Shown here in pieces: positions 1 through 5,785 of a stretch of 6,160 bases of DNA. Positions within the stretch are counted from its first letter, which is position 1. Each line of letters opens with the position of its first letter. The notes under the pieces were generated by a model. It was given only the letters and a program-made list of their open reading frames with translations, searched no databases and was not told where the DNA came from. Source of the DNA: an uncultured Rhodospirillales bacterium (lineage in GTDB: Bacteria; Pseudomonadota; Alphaproteobacteria; Acetobacterales; Acetobacteraceae); contig CAIMVB010000414.1 in NCBI GenBank assembly GCA_903844785.1, positions 1-6,160 of the forward strand, in the 5' to 3' direction. A program made the position numbers and the translations under genes.

Positions 1-1368
1 GAAATAGCGATTAAAGTCAACAAACACCCTAGCGCGCAAATTATTTATAGTGATGAAGATCATATCGACGGGAATGGCAAAAGGTCTCATCCGCACTTCA
101 AGCCAGATTTCGATCCGGATCTTTTGTTAGGACAAAATATGGTAAGCCATCTCGGTGTCTATCGTCGGGAACTTCTTGTTTCGATTGGCGGATTCCGTAA
201 AGGCTTCGAAGGCTCTCAAGATCATGATTTGATCTTACGCGCATCGGCGGCCTGTGACCCAGGCGCGATACGTCATATTCCGGCTGTGCTTTATCATTGG
301 CGCCAGCAAGCGGGACCGCAATCTTTTTCTGAAAAAAATCTTGAAAAATGCGTTTTGGCATCGCGGAGAGCGGTAACGGAGCATTTGTGTGGGAAAGGCA
401 TCAATGCTTCCGTTACGCCCGCACTGCTTGCCCCTAATTTCAATCGTGTACATTTTCCGATTCCCGTACCCACGCCAAAGGTTTCGATTTTAATTCCGAC
501 ACGCGACCGCGCTGATCTGCTTGATGCCTGCATTGATGGAATTTTGTATCGAACAAACTATTCGGACCTTGAAATTCTTGTCGCAGATAACGGAAGCGTT
601 GAAGAAGCAACTTTCCGCTTATTCCGAAAATTGGGGAATCACACGAATGTAAGAATATTGGCGCTTCCCGGCCCCTTCAACTATTCACGCTTGAATAATC
701 AGGCTGCGTTGGAAGCGACAGGGGAGATTATTCTTCTTCTCAACAATGATGTGGATGTCATCGGGCCGGAATGGCTTTCGGAAATGGTATCCCATGCCAT
801 CAGGCCAGAAGTAGGCGCTGTGGGCGCGAAACTTCTTTATAAGAACGATACTATCCAGCACGCTGGCGTGGTTTTGGGGATTGGTTGGCCCGGCGGTGTC
901 GCCGGACATTTTGGTGTGGGTGCGCCGAGGGATGAACCTGGATTGTTTGGGAGCCTTGCGCTTTTGCGGAGTGTCTCCGCTGTAACGGGGGCCTGCCTCG
1001 CCGTACGACGTGAACTTTTCAGCGCAGTGGGTGGATTGGATGAGGAAAACTTGGCTGTCGCTTTTAATGACGTTGACTTCTGCCTGCGCCTGCGTGAGCG
1101 GGGATATCGCAATGTCTGGACACCATTTGCCGAACTCTATCATTACGAGTCCGTATCTCGGGGCGATGATTTGAGTGGGGAGAAACTTGCTCGTTTTCAG
1201 AAAGAAGTGGCTTATATGCGGCGGCGGTGGGGAAGTGCACTAGATGAGGACCCCTACTGGAACCCACATCTGTCGCTCAACAGTCCGGGTCAGGAAATTG
1301 CGAACCAGTCGAGGCGGTCAGTACCTTGGGAGGAATTCCTCATGGCGAAATCCACCTTTAGTTCATAA
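1..1368 (+). CDS. Tandem-domain family 2 glycosyltransferase, 3' part (5' end outside window)
   Basis: The reading frame is open from the first base, so the gene starts upstream; 455 residues are visible. Family 2 (GT-A fold) enzymes move a sugar from a nucleotide-sugar onto a growing glycan in the cytoplasm or at the inner membrane. Residues 1 to about 110 are the second half of one GT2 domain, with a DXD-like SDED at 17-20 and the acidic motif SQDHDLILR at 72-80. A second, complete GT2 domain begins near 160 (VSILIPTRDR), with its metal-binding DXD in NNDVDV (248-253) and the conserved FNDVDFCLRLRERGYR (355-370). This two-domain layout is typical of large O-antigen or capsule glycosyltransferases. 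There is no membrane segment in the visible part. A TTG at 124 could be mistaken for a start, but conserved domain sequence continues upstream of it. The gene is less GC-rich than its right-hand neighbours. Sugar specificity cannot be read. The family call is firm. Confidence 0.93.
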   Translation, partial: EIAIKVNKHPSAQIIYSDEDHIDGNGKRSHPHFKPDFDPDLLLGQNMVSHLGVYRRELLVSIGGFRKGFEGSQDHDLILRASAACDPGAIRHIPAVLYHWRQQAGPQSFSEKNLEKCVLASRRAVTEHLCGKGINASVTPALLAPNFNRVHFPIPVPTPKVSILIPTRDRADLLDACIDGILYRTNYSDLEILVADNGSVEEATFRLFRKLGNHTNVRILALPGPFNYSRLNNQAALEATGEIILLLNNDVDVIGPEWLSEMVSHAIRPEVGAVGAKLLYKNDTIQHAGVVLGIGWPGGVAGHFGVGAPRDEPGLFGSLALLRSVSAVTGACLAVRRELFSAVGGLDEENLAVAFNDVDFCLRLRERGYRNVWTPFAELYHYESVSRGDDLSGEKLARFQKEVAYMRRRWGSALDEDPYWNPHLSLNSPGQEIANQSRRSVPWEEFLMAKSTFSS

Positions 1369-1587
1369 TCATCGACAGCACTCAACAGTCCTTAATCAGG
1401 CAACTCTACTCCTGCAGAGCATAACGTTGGGATATGGCGTAATTCACGCGTTGGCGCCTCATCCACTCTTCAAGCGCTCCTAGCAACCACGCCTCCAAAT
1501 CATTGCCGAAAGGGCTTCGCATAGACTGCATTCTATCGAAACATTTAATTTTTGATTTTTGATTTTTTATTTGCAATAATTATCTTT
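1369..1587. other. Intergenic gap, AT-rich towards its right end
   Basis: No convincing gene lies here. An open frame running from within the glycosyltransferase to 1483 in another phase has no recognisable protein features. The right end (1549-1569) is T-rich, with the 7-mer TTTTTGA twice in tandem followed by TTTTTTA. A short 5-bp stem (ATAGA/TCTAT) stands just before it but is separated from the T run by about ten bases, so it is not a classic intrinsic terminator. The gap and the base composition suggest that the flanking genes are transcribed separately. Confidence 0.6.
1552..1580 (+). promoter_or_regulatory. Candidate sigma-70-type promoter for the RgpF-family gene
   Basis: TTGATT at 1552-1557 (4 of 6 to the -35 consensus, keeping TTGA) is followed by a 17-base spacer and AATAAT at 1575-1580 (5 of 6 to the -10 consensus). 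It lies in the most AT-rich patch of the window, just upstream of the next gene. Transcription would start near 1587, which makes a TTG start at 1552 unlikely. AT-rich DNA gives chance matches, so this is a moderate call. Confidence 0.4.
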
Positions 1588-2613
1588 ATGCTCTCTGCGT
1601 CTCTTTCCATCCTGTCTGATCGCATCCCACGCCAGCGGCGAATGGCTCACGGTCTTGCCACCCGCGAGCTAGCCCGCTTTTTGCGTCGGGTGGGGGAAGT
1701 TCTTTGGGAAACGGGTAGTGCCGCGCTACTGGATCGTTTCGCGCCCCAAAAGCCGGAAATCTTTGAAGCATCACCCGGGCTAGCCTCGCCTACTGCCAGC
1801 CTTGCCCTCTATCTTCATTGGTCGCCCGATGGCCGTATTTCGCGCATGGTGCGGCGCCAAATCAGGCTTTGGCGGGAAGCGGGGTTTGGCTGCGTTTTCA
1901 TCACCAATGCCCACCCGCCCGCTGAAGATTGGGGGGCGATTGCAGAAGATTCTGTCCTGCGCATTCGCCGCGCCAATGTGGGGCGGGATTTTGGCGCCTG
2001 GCGGGATGCGGCGGCCATAGCCATCCAGCGCTTTGGTATGCCGCGCGAATTATTGCTCACGAATGATAGTGTGCTTGGCCCCTTCCTGCCCTTGCAACCG
2101 CTGGTCGATGCCTGGCGGTCAGGTGGGGATGGGTTCTTCGGTCTTACGGAAAGCCTGGGCGGGGGGGTGCATCTGCAATCCTATGCCCTGCTTGGCCGGG
2201 GGGAAAAGGCGGTGGCAGAAATGCTCAGCCACCTCAATGGCTTGAAGGATACGCGCAGCATATGGCTACTGATGCAGCAGGGGGAAATCGGCCTCACGCA
2301 GCGGATGCTCAAGGCCGGCGTGCCGTGCTGGGCGCTATTCGGGCAGGAAGGGCTGGCCGGGCTGGCCAATGCCGCCACGCGCGCACGCATCGCGCCGCGC
2401 TACGCAAGCGCCGAGGCATTCGCCCGCGTGCCCTTCAACCCGTGCCATCATTTATGGCGGGAATTGGTGGAAGGAATGGGCTTCCCCTATCTGAAAACAG
2501 AACTCATCCGCCAGAATCCCTGGAAACTGCCAGGCGTTGAAAACTGGCGGCAAGTGGTGCCGGCGGCGGAACTGCCCATTATTGAAGAACACCTAAGCCT
2601 GATGGGCCGCTGA
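1588..2613 (+). CDS. Rhamnan synthesis protein F (RgpF) family, polysaccharide biosynthesis
   Basis: Proteins of this family are found in rhamnose-polysaccharide, O-antigen and capsule loci and are thought to help build or extend the glycan at the cytoplasmic face. The recognisable core is present: ALYLHWSPDGR near residue 74, NVGRDFGAWRDA at 130-141, LLTNDSVLGPF at 156-166, HLQSY at 195-199, and the C-terminal NPCHHLWRELV and FPYLKTELIRQNP (299-311). Numbering uses the ATG at 1588 (341 residues). The start is uncertain. TTG at 1552 would add a hydrophobic FDFLFAIIIF stretch encoded by the T-rich, promoter-like tract, which I think is spurious. ATG at 1642 would give a purely soluble protein beginning MAHGLATREL. 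None has a clear Shine-Dalgarno site. Together with the upstream glycosyltransferase it marks a surface-glycan locus. The exact reaction is not known from sequence. Confidence 0.85.
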   Translation: MLSASLSILSDRIPRQRRMAHGLATRELARFLRRVGEVLWETGSAALLDRFAPQKPEIFEASPGLASPTASLALYLHWSPDGRISRMVRRQIRLWREAGFGCVFITNAHPPAEDWGAIAEDSVLRIRRANVGRDFGAWRDAAAIAIQRFGMPRELLLTNDSVLGPFLPLQPLVDAWRSGGDGFFGLTESLGGGVHLQSYALLGRGEKAVAEMLSHLNGLKDTRSIWLLMQQGEIGLTQRMLKAGVPCWALFGQEGLAGLANAATRARIAPRYASAEAFARVPFNPCHHLWRELVEGMGFPYLKTELIRQNPWKLPGVENWRQVVPAAELPIIEEHLSLMGR

Positions 2614-2633
2614 AGCGGCGCTTCAGCCCATCA
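2600..2633. terminator. Inverted repeat spanning both stop codons of the convergent genes
   Basis: The left arm is TGATGGG (2600-2606), a 3-base bulge (2607-2609) and CTGAAGC (2610-2616). The right arm is GCTTCAG (2620-2626) and CCCATCA (2627-2633). This gives 14 base pairs around a 3-base loop. The stop of the RgpF-family gene (2611-2613) and the stop of the dehydratase (2623-2625) lie in opposite arms. It could serve as a two-way terminator, but neither side has a following run of U, so termination efficiency is unknown. Confidence 0.55.
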
Positions 2634-3576
2634 CCCAATCGCGGAACAGCGCCAGATCAATATTACCCCCGCAGAGCACCACGCCAGCGCGCTTGCCGCG
2701 CATGGCATCGCGTTCCTGCAGCAGCGCGGCCAGCGGCGCGGCGCCCGCACCTTCGGCCAGATTATGCGTATCCTGCCAATAGGCGCGGATGGCGGCGGCC
2801 ACTTCATCATCCGTCACGGTCACAATGCGCGCGGCACCCTTGCGGATAATCTCCAGAGCCGCCGCATCGGGCATACGCGTTGCCATGCCATCGGCGCGGG
2901 TATTGGCGGTTTCGGTGGTCACCACGCGCCCCGCCGCGAAGGAAAGCGCATAGGCCGGCGCTTCGGTGCTCTGCACGCCAATAATCTCGGTCTTCAGGCC
3001 CAAAAGGTCACGCGCCAGGATGCAGCCGCAAATGCCGGAACCAAGGCCAATCGGCACATAAAGCGCGGCCAAGGGGGGTGCGGCGCGCAGGAATTCAAGC
3101 GCGTAAGTCGCCACCCCCAACACCAGATCCCGCGCGAAGGATGGGGCGAATAACAGGCCCTCGGCCCCGGCAAGCCTTGCGGCTTCTGCGCGTGCCTCGT
3201 CAAAATCCTGGCCATATTCAATCAGCCGCGCGCCTTGCGCGCGCATGGCGGCGTTCTTTTCCGCGCTATTGCCGCGCGGCACCAGAATAGTGACCGGAAT
3301 ACCGTAACGCGCGCCGGCATAAGCCAGCGACTGGCCATGATTGCCGCGCGTGGCACTCACCACGCCTGCCACGTCAGGGTTTTCGCGCTTCAAACGCTCC
3401 ATAAACACCAGGCCGCCGCGGATTTTGAAGGCGCCGGTCGGTGTGTGGTTTTCGTGCTTGACCCAAACCTCAGTGCCTATGCGCTGCGCCAGCAAAGGCC
3501 AGGCATATTGCGGCGTGGGCGGAAAGGCAGCGTGGACCAGCCGCGCTGCCTCCTCTAATTCAGCAAGCGTGAACAT
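2623..3576 (-). CDS. PLP-dependent threonine/serine dehydratase (fold type II)
   Basis: Likely catalyses deamination of threonine to 2-oxobutyrate and ammonia, or of serine to pyruvate, in the cytoplasm. In the 317-residue product, the PLP-binding lysine is K51 in TPTGAFKIRGG. The cofactor-contacting SATRGNHG is at 74-81, and the glycine loop that holds the phosphate is GLGSGICG at 177-184. ADGMATRMP follows at 228-236, NLAEGAGAA at 272-280, and CGGNID at 302-307, where many threonine dehydratases have Ser instead of Cys. There is no C-terminal ACT regulatory domain, which points to a short, catabolic-type enzyme rather than feedback-inhibited IlvA. Close relatives include EutB of hydroxyectoine breakdown and serine/threonine racemases, so the substrate is not settled; no ectoine genes are visible nearby. 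It starts 18 bases after the nrdB stop on the same strand, suggesting co-transcription. The ATG has no obvious Shine-Dalgarno site. Confidence 0.88.
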   Translation of the reverse strand: MFTLAELEEAARLVHAAFPPTPQYAWPLLAQRIGTEVWVKHENHTPTGAFKIRGGLVFMERLKRENPDVAGVVSATRGNHGQSLAYAGARYGIPVTILVPRGNSAEKNAAMRAQGARLIEYGQDFDEARAEAARLAGAEGLLFAPSFARDLVLGVATYALEFLRAAPPLAALYVPIGLGSGICGCILARDLLGLKTEIIGVQSTEAPAYALSFAAGRVVTTETANTRADGMATRMPDAAALEIIRKGAARIVTVTDDEVAAAIRAYWQDTHNLAEGAGAAPLAALLQERDAMRGKRAGVVLCGGNIDLALFRDWVMG

Positions 3577-3594
3577 GCCACGCGCCGCGCAGAA

Positions 3595-4662
3595 TCAGTT
3601 CCGCGTCAGTTGTATTTCGCCATCCGGCTGAGGTGACGAAAAGGCGCTATCCGCAAAGGCTTCTTCCCAAGAACCATCGGTGCTGGCCTTGGAATATTCG
3701 GTGGAACGGTTTTCGAAGAAATTCGCGTGTTCCACGGCGTTCAGCATTTCATCCAGCCAAGGCAGCGGGTTCTTTTCAATTTTATAGAGCGGCTCAAGCC
3801 CCAATTGCTGCAAGCGGCGATCCGCGATGAAGCGGATATATTGCTTGGTGAGCGAGGCATCCAGGCCCTGCACACCGCCCAATTCGAACGCCAGATCAAT
3901 GAAGGCGTCTTCATGATCCACGATGGTGGCGCAAACCAGGTAAAGGTCGCGGCGGAATTCCTCGGTCCAGATTTCCGGGTTTTCCTGCACAAAGGTGCGG
4001 AATAGCCGGATCACGGAAAGGCAATGCAGCGTCTCATCGCGCACAGACCAGCTCACGATCTGGCCCATGCCCTTCATTTTGTTGAAGCGCGGGAAGTTCA
4101 TGAGAATCGCGAAGGAAGCGAAAAGCTGCAAGCCTTCAGTGAAGGCACCAAAAGCGGCCAGCGTCTTCGCGATTTCGGTCTTATTCGCAACGCTGAAGCT
4201 GTGCATGTAATCGTACTTGTCCTTCATCTCCTTGTATTTGAGGAAGGCCGTGTATTCGATTTCGGGCATGCCGATGGTGTCAAGCAAATGGCTATAAGCC
4301 GCGATATGCACGGTTTCGATGTTTGAAAAGGCCGAGAGCATCATCAGCACTTCCGTCGGCTTAAACACCTGCGAATAGTGCTTCATATAGCAATTGTTTA
4401 CCTCGACATCCGCCTGGGTGAAGAAGCGGAAGATCTGCGTCAGCAGATTGCGCTCCGACGGCGTGAGGTTCTTCTGCCAATCCTTCACATCATCCGCGAG
4501 CGGCACTTCTTCCGGCAGCCAATGGATGCGCTGTTGCTGCAACCAGGCTTCATAGGCCCAAGGGTAGCGGAAGGGTTTATAGACGGGGTTCGACGTCAAA
4601 AGATCAAACTTCACCGGCAATTCATCCCGCATCATGCCATCGGCCATTGTATCGAATCCCAT
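3595..4662 (-). CDS. nrdB: Class Ia ribonucleoside-diphosphate reductase, small (beta) subunit
   Basis: The beta subunit carries the diiron-tyrosyl radical that, through NrdA, drives reduction of ribonucleoside diphosphates to deoxyribonucleotides for DNA synthesis. All expected cofactor residues are visible in the 355-residue product: D85 (QADVEV), E116 and H119 in IETVHIAAY, the radical tyrosine Y123, E176 (TEGLQLF), and E210 and H213 (RDETLH). These match the order and spacing of E. coli D84, E115, H118, Y122, E204, E238 and H241. An acidic C-terminal tail follows, as expected for docking on NrdA. Several ATGs cluster at the N-terminus (residues 1, 6, 10, 11), none with a clear Shine-Dalgarno site, so the start is uncertain by up to ten codons. 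The nrdA 3' end lies further upstream on the same strand but is separated by a transporter-type gene, which is unusual. The upstream gap carries a candidate NrdR box and an inverted repeat. Confidence 0.97.
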   Translation of the reverse strand: MGFDTMADGMMRDELPVKFDLLTSNPVYKPFRYPWAYEAWLQQQRIHWLPEEVPLADDVKDWQKNLTPSERNLLTQIFRFFTQADVEVNNCYMKHYSQVFKPTEVLMMLSAFSNIETVHIAAYSHLLDTIGMPEIEYTAFLKYKEMKDKYDYMHSFSVANKTEIAKTLAAFGAFTEGLQLFASFAILMNFPRFNKMKGMGQIVSWSVRDETLHCLSVIRLFRTFVQENPEIWTEEFRRDLYLVCATIVDHEDAFIDLAFELGGVQGLDASLTKQYIRFIADRRLQQLGLEPLYKIEKNPLPWLDEMLNAVEHANFFENRSTEYSKASTDGSWEEAFADSAFSSPQPDGEIQLTRN

Positions 4663-4669
4663 CTTGTTT

Positions 4670-4717
4670 GGTTCGCGACGCTTTTACCACAATTGGTGGG
4701 TCGGGCAATCGCGAACC
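4670..4717 (-). promoter_or_regulatory. Perfect 9-bp inverted repeat in the nrdB leader
   Basis: GGTTCGCGA (4670-4678) and TCGCGAACC (4709-4717) are exact reverse complements separated by 30 bases. A smaller 4-bp pairing (CCAC 4687-4690, GTGG 4696-4699) sits in the loop. In the nrdB transcript the second arm ends 7 bases before the ATG, over the place a ribosome-binding site would occupy. It may be an RNA structure affecting nrdB translation or an operator; it has no U run as a terminator would. Confidence 0.4.
4681..4708 (-). promoter_or_regulatory. Weak candidate promoter for nrdB
   Basis: Reading the minus strand, TTGCCC (4708-4703) and TAAAAG (4686-4681) are spaced by 16 bases. Each matches its consensus hexamer at 4 of 6 positions. 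The candidate NrdR box lies immediately upstream. It would give nrdB a transcript independent of nrdA, but the match is weak. Confidence 0.2.
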
Positions 4718-4731
4718 GCAAGATATTGTGC
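4716..4731 (-). promoter_or_regulatory. Candidate NrdR box upstream of nrdB
   Basis: The minus strand reads GCACAATATCTTGCGG. Against the NrdR box consensus acaCwAtATaTwGtgt it matches 12 of 16 positions, including every strongly conserved one (C4, A6, A8, T9, T11, G13). NrdR is the ATP/dATP-sensing repressor of ribonucleotide reductase genes, and the site is 54 bases before nrdB, where such a site is expected. NrdR usually binds two boxes about three helical turns apart. A clear second box is not seen; a half match (CCAATAT, within the end of the Bug gene) lies 28 bases upstream. Confidence 0.5.
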
Positions 4732-4737
4732 GGGGGC

Positions 4738-5706
4738 TTATTCGACGCGGATATTGGATTCGCGTGCGACCACCACATTTTCGGCCAATTCGCGGGCGAT
4801 GCGCGCGGTGAAAGCGTCAGGCCCCTCACCCAAAATCACGCCGCCCTGGTCAATCAAGCGTTGGCGAATGGTGGCGTCGCGCAGCAGGCCCTGCACATCG
4901 CGCGTAATGCGCTCCACAATATCGCGCGCAAGGCCGCGGGGCGCGATGAAGCCATACCAGGGGCTGGTATCGGGAATGCCCATGCCAAGCTCATCCAAGG
5001 TTGGCACATCGGGCAGCACCGGCACCCGCTCTGGCCCACCAATCGCGAGTGGGCGGAGCTTGCCATCGCGCGCCAGAGCGATAGCGCCGGACAGCGTGCT
5101 GAAGGTACCAGGAACCCGCCCGCCGATCACATCCTGAAGGGCTGGCACTGCGCCACGATAGGGAACATGAGTCAGATCAAGATTCATTTTCTTGCGGAAC
5201 ATCTCAAGCGCGAAATGCCCGGAGGAGCCAACGCCCGAGGAGGCAAAGGCCATGCCCGGTTCCCGCCGCGCTGCCGCCACCAAATCCTGCGCCGTGCGAT
5301 AGGGCTGTCCCATCCCGGTGAAAAGCACGGTAGGCGAGGCGTAAATATTCACGATCGGTGTGAAATCATTGATGGTGTCATAAGGCAGGCGCGGATGGAC
5401 TGCCGCATTGCTGGCATGGGTGCTGGCCGCGAGGAAAATCGTATAGCCATCGGGCGCCGACCGCGCGACCCCTTCAGACGCGATCACCTGGCTGGCACCG
5501 GGACGATTTTCAATGACAACGGGCTGTCCCCAAAGCCGTTGCAGCGGTTCTTGCAAAAGGCGCCCCGGAAAATCCGTGGGGCCACCCGCGGGATAGCCAA
5601 TGATCATCCTGACCGGACGATCTGGCCAATTACTCGCTTGCGCTTTGGCTTGGGTGATCAAGCCGCTGGCCATCCCGGCAGCCAGCATGCTGCGACGTGT
5701 GAACAT
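4738..5706 (-). CDS. Bug/TctC-family tripartite tricarboxylate transporter substrate-binding protein
   Basis: Bug proteins are periplasmic receptors that capture small carboxylates or related solutes, either for TctAB membrane transporters or for sensing. The 322-residue length is normal for the family. An N-terminal signal is visible (residues 1-22, twin arginine at R4-R5 in TRRSMLAAG, likely cleavage after AKA), consistent with Tat or Sec export. Family motifs follow: WPDRPVRMIIGYPAGGPTD from 27, SAPDGYTIFLA near 83-93, HVPYRGAVPALQDVIGGR in the middle, and ERVPVLPDVPTLDELG near 230-245. A strong Shine-Dalgarno site supports the ATG at 5706. No TctA or TctB genes are in the window, as for most orphan Bug genes, so the ligand cannot be inferred. 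Its place between nrdA and nrdB, on the same strand, is unexpected; it looks like an insertion of an unrelated gene into the nrd operon. Confidence 0.93.
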   Translation of the reverse strand: MFTRRSMLAAGMASGLITQAKAQASNWPDRPVRMIIGYPAGGPTDFPGRLLQEPLQRLWGQPVVIENRPGASQVIASEGVARSAPDGYTIFLAASTHASNAAVHPRLPYDTINDFTPIVNIYASPTVLFTGMGQPYRTAQDLVAAARREPGMAFASSGVGSSGHFALEMFRKKMNLDLTHVPYRGAVPALQDVIGGRVPGTFSTLSGAIALARDGKLRPLAIGGPERVPVLPDVPTLDELGMGIPDTSPWYGFIAPRGLARDIVERITRDVQGLLRDATIRQRLIDQGGVILGEGPDAFTARIARELAENVVVARESNIRVE

Positions 5707-5715
5707 TACCTGCTT

Positions 5716-5722
5716 CCTCCCC
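5716..5722 (-). promoter_or_regulatory. Strong ribosome-binding site of the Bug-family gene
   Basis: The minus strand reads GGGGAGG, 9 bases before the ATG at 5706. It is the only clear Shine-Dalgarno site before any gene start in the window and fixes this start. nrdB and the dehydratase lack one, so this gene may be translated well relative to them. Confidence 0.75.
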
Positions 5723-5740
5723 TGCCCTATTCCGGGCTTA

Positions 5741-5762
5741 CCGCCCCCAAGGCTGGGGGCGG
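5741..5762 (-). terminator. GC-rich hairpin between nrdA and the Bug gene
   Basis: CCGCCCCCA (5741-5749) and TGGGGGCGG (5754-5762) form a perfect 9-bp stem with a 4-base loop. A further 5-bp pairing (5734-5738 with 5777-5781) could enclose it. It begins 23 bases after the nrdA stop. No U run follows on the minus strand, so it may be a weak terminator, an attenuator or an mRNA 3'-end stabiliser that lowers expression of downstream genes relative to nrdA. Confidence 0.45.
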
Positions 5763-5785
5763 GGTAGGCGCAGATTAGCCCAGCT

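Noticed and set aside
124..126. TTG at 124 as start of the glycosyltransferase
   Set aside because: The frame is open to base 1 and the upstream residues (SDED and FKPDFDPD) belong to the conserved GT2 domain, so the gene begins outside the window.
685..1143. A 152-codon minus-strand frame inside the glycosyltransferase
   Set aside because: The + strand has unmistakable GT2 motifs over the same bases; the minus frame resembles nothing known.
1276..1391. An 11-base direct repeat (CTCAACAGTCC) at 1276-1286 and 1381-1391, at the end of and just after the glycosyltransferase
   Set aside because: A few 11-base repeats are expected by chance in a window this size. The flanks do not align well enough to show a duplicated gene end.
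2764..3631. Several + strand open frames opposite the dehydratase
   Set aside because: They lie opposite a gene with clear PLP-enzyme motifs, overlap each other and have low-complexity Arg/His/Ala-rich translations.
4685..4700. Possible second NrdR box 31 bases downstream of the first
   Set aside because: At the expected spacing the sequence has a CAATTG core and fails most conserved NrdR positions.
4744..4759. Partial NrdR-like match in the last codons of the Bug gene
   Set aside because: Only the left half (CCAATAT) matches, the spacing of 28 bases is off, and the bases are coding.
4378..5778. A 466-codon open frame on the + strand, antisense to nrdB and the Bug gene
   Set aside because: It is fully opposite two well-supported genes and runs across their gap. 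The translation is rich in His, Arg and Gly with no recognisable motif, as expected from the antisense of GC-rich coding DNA.
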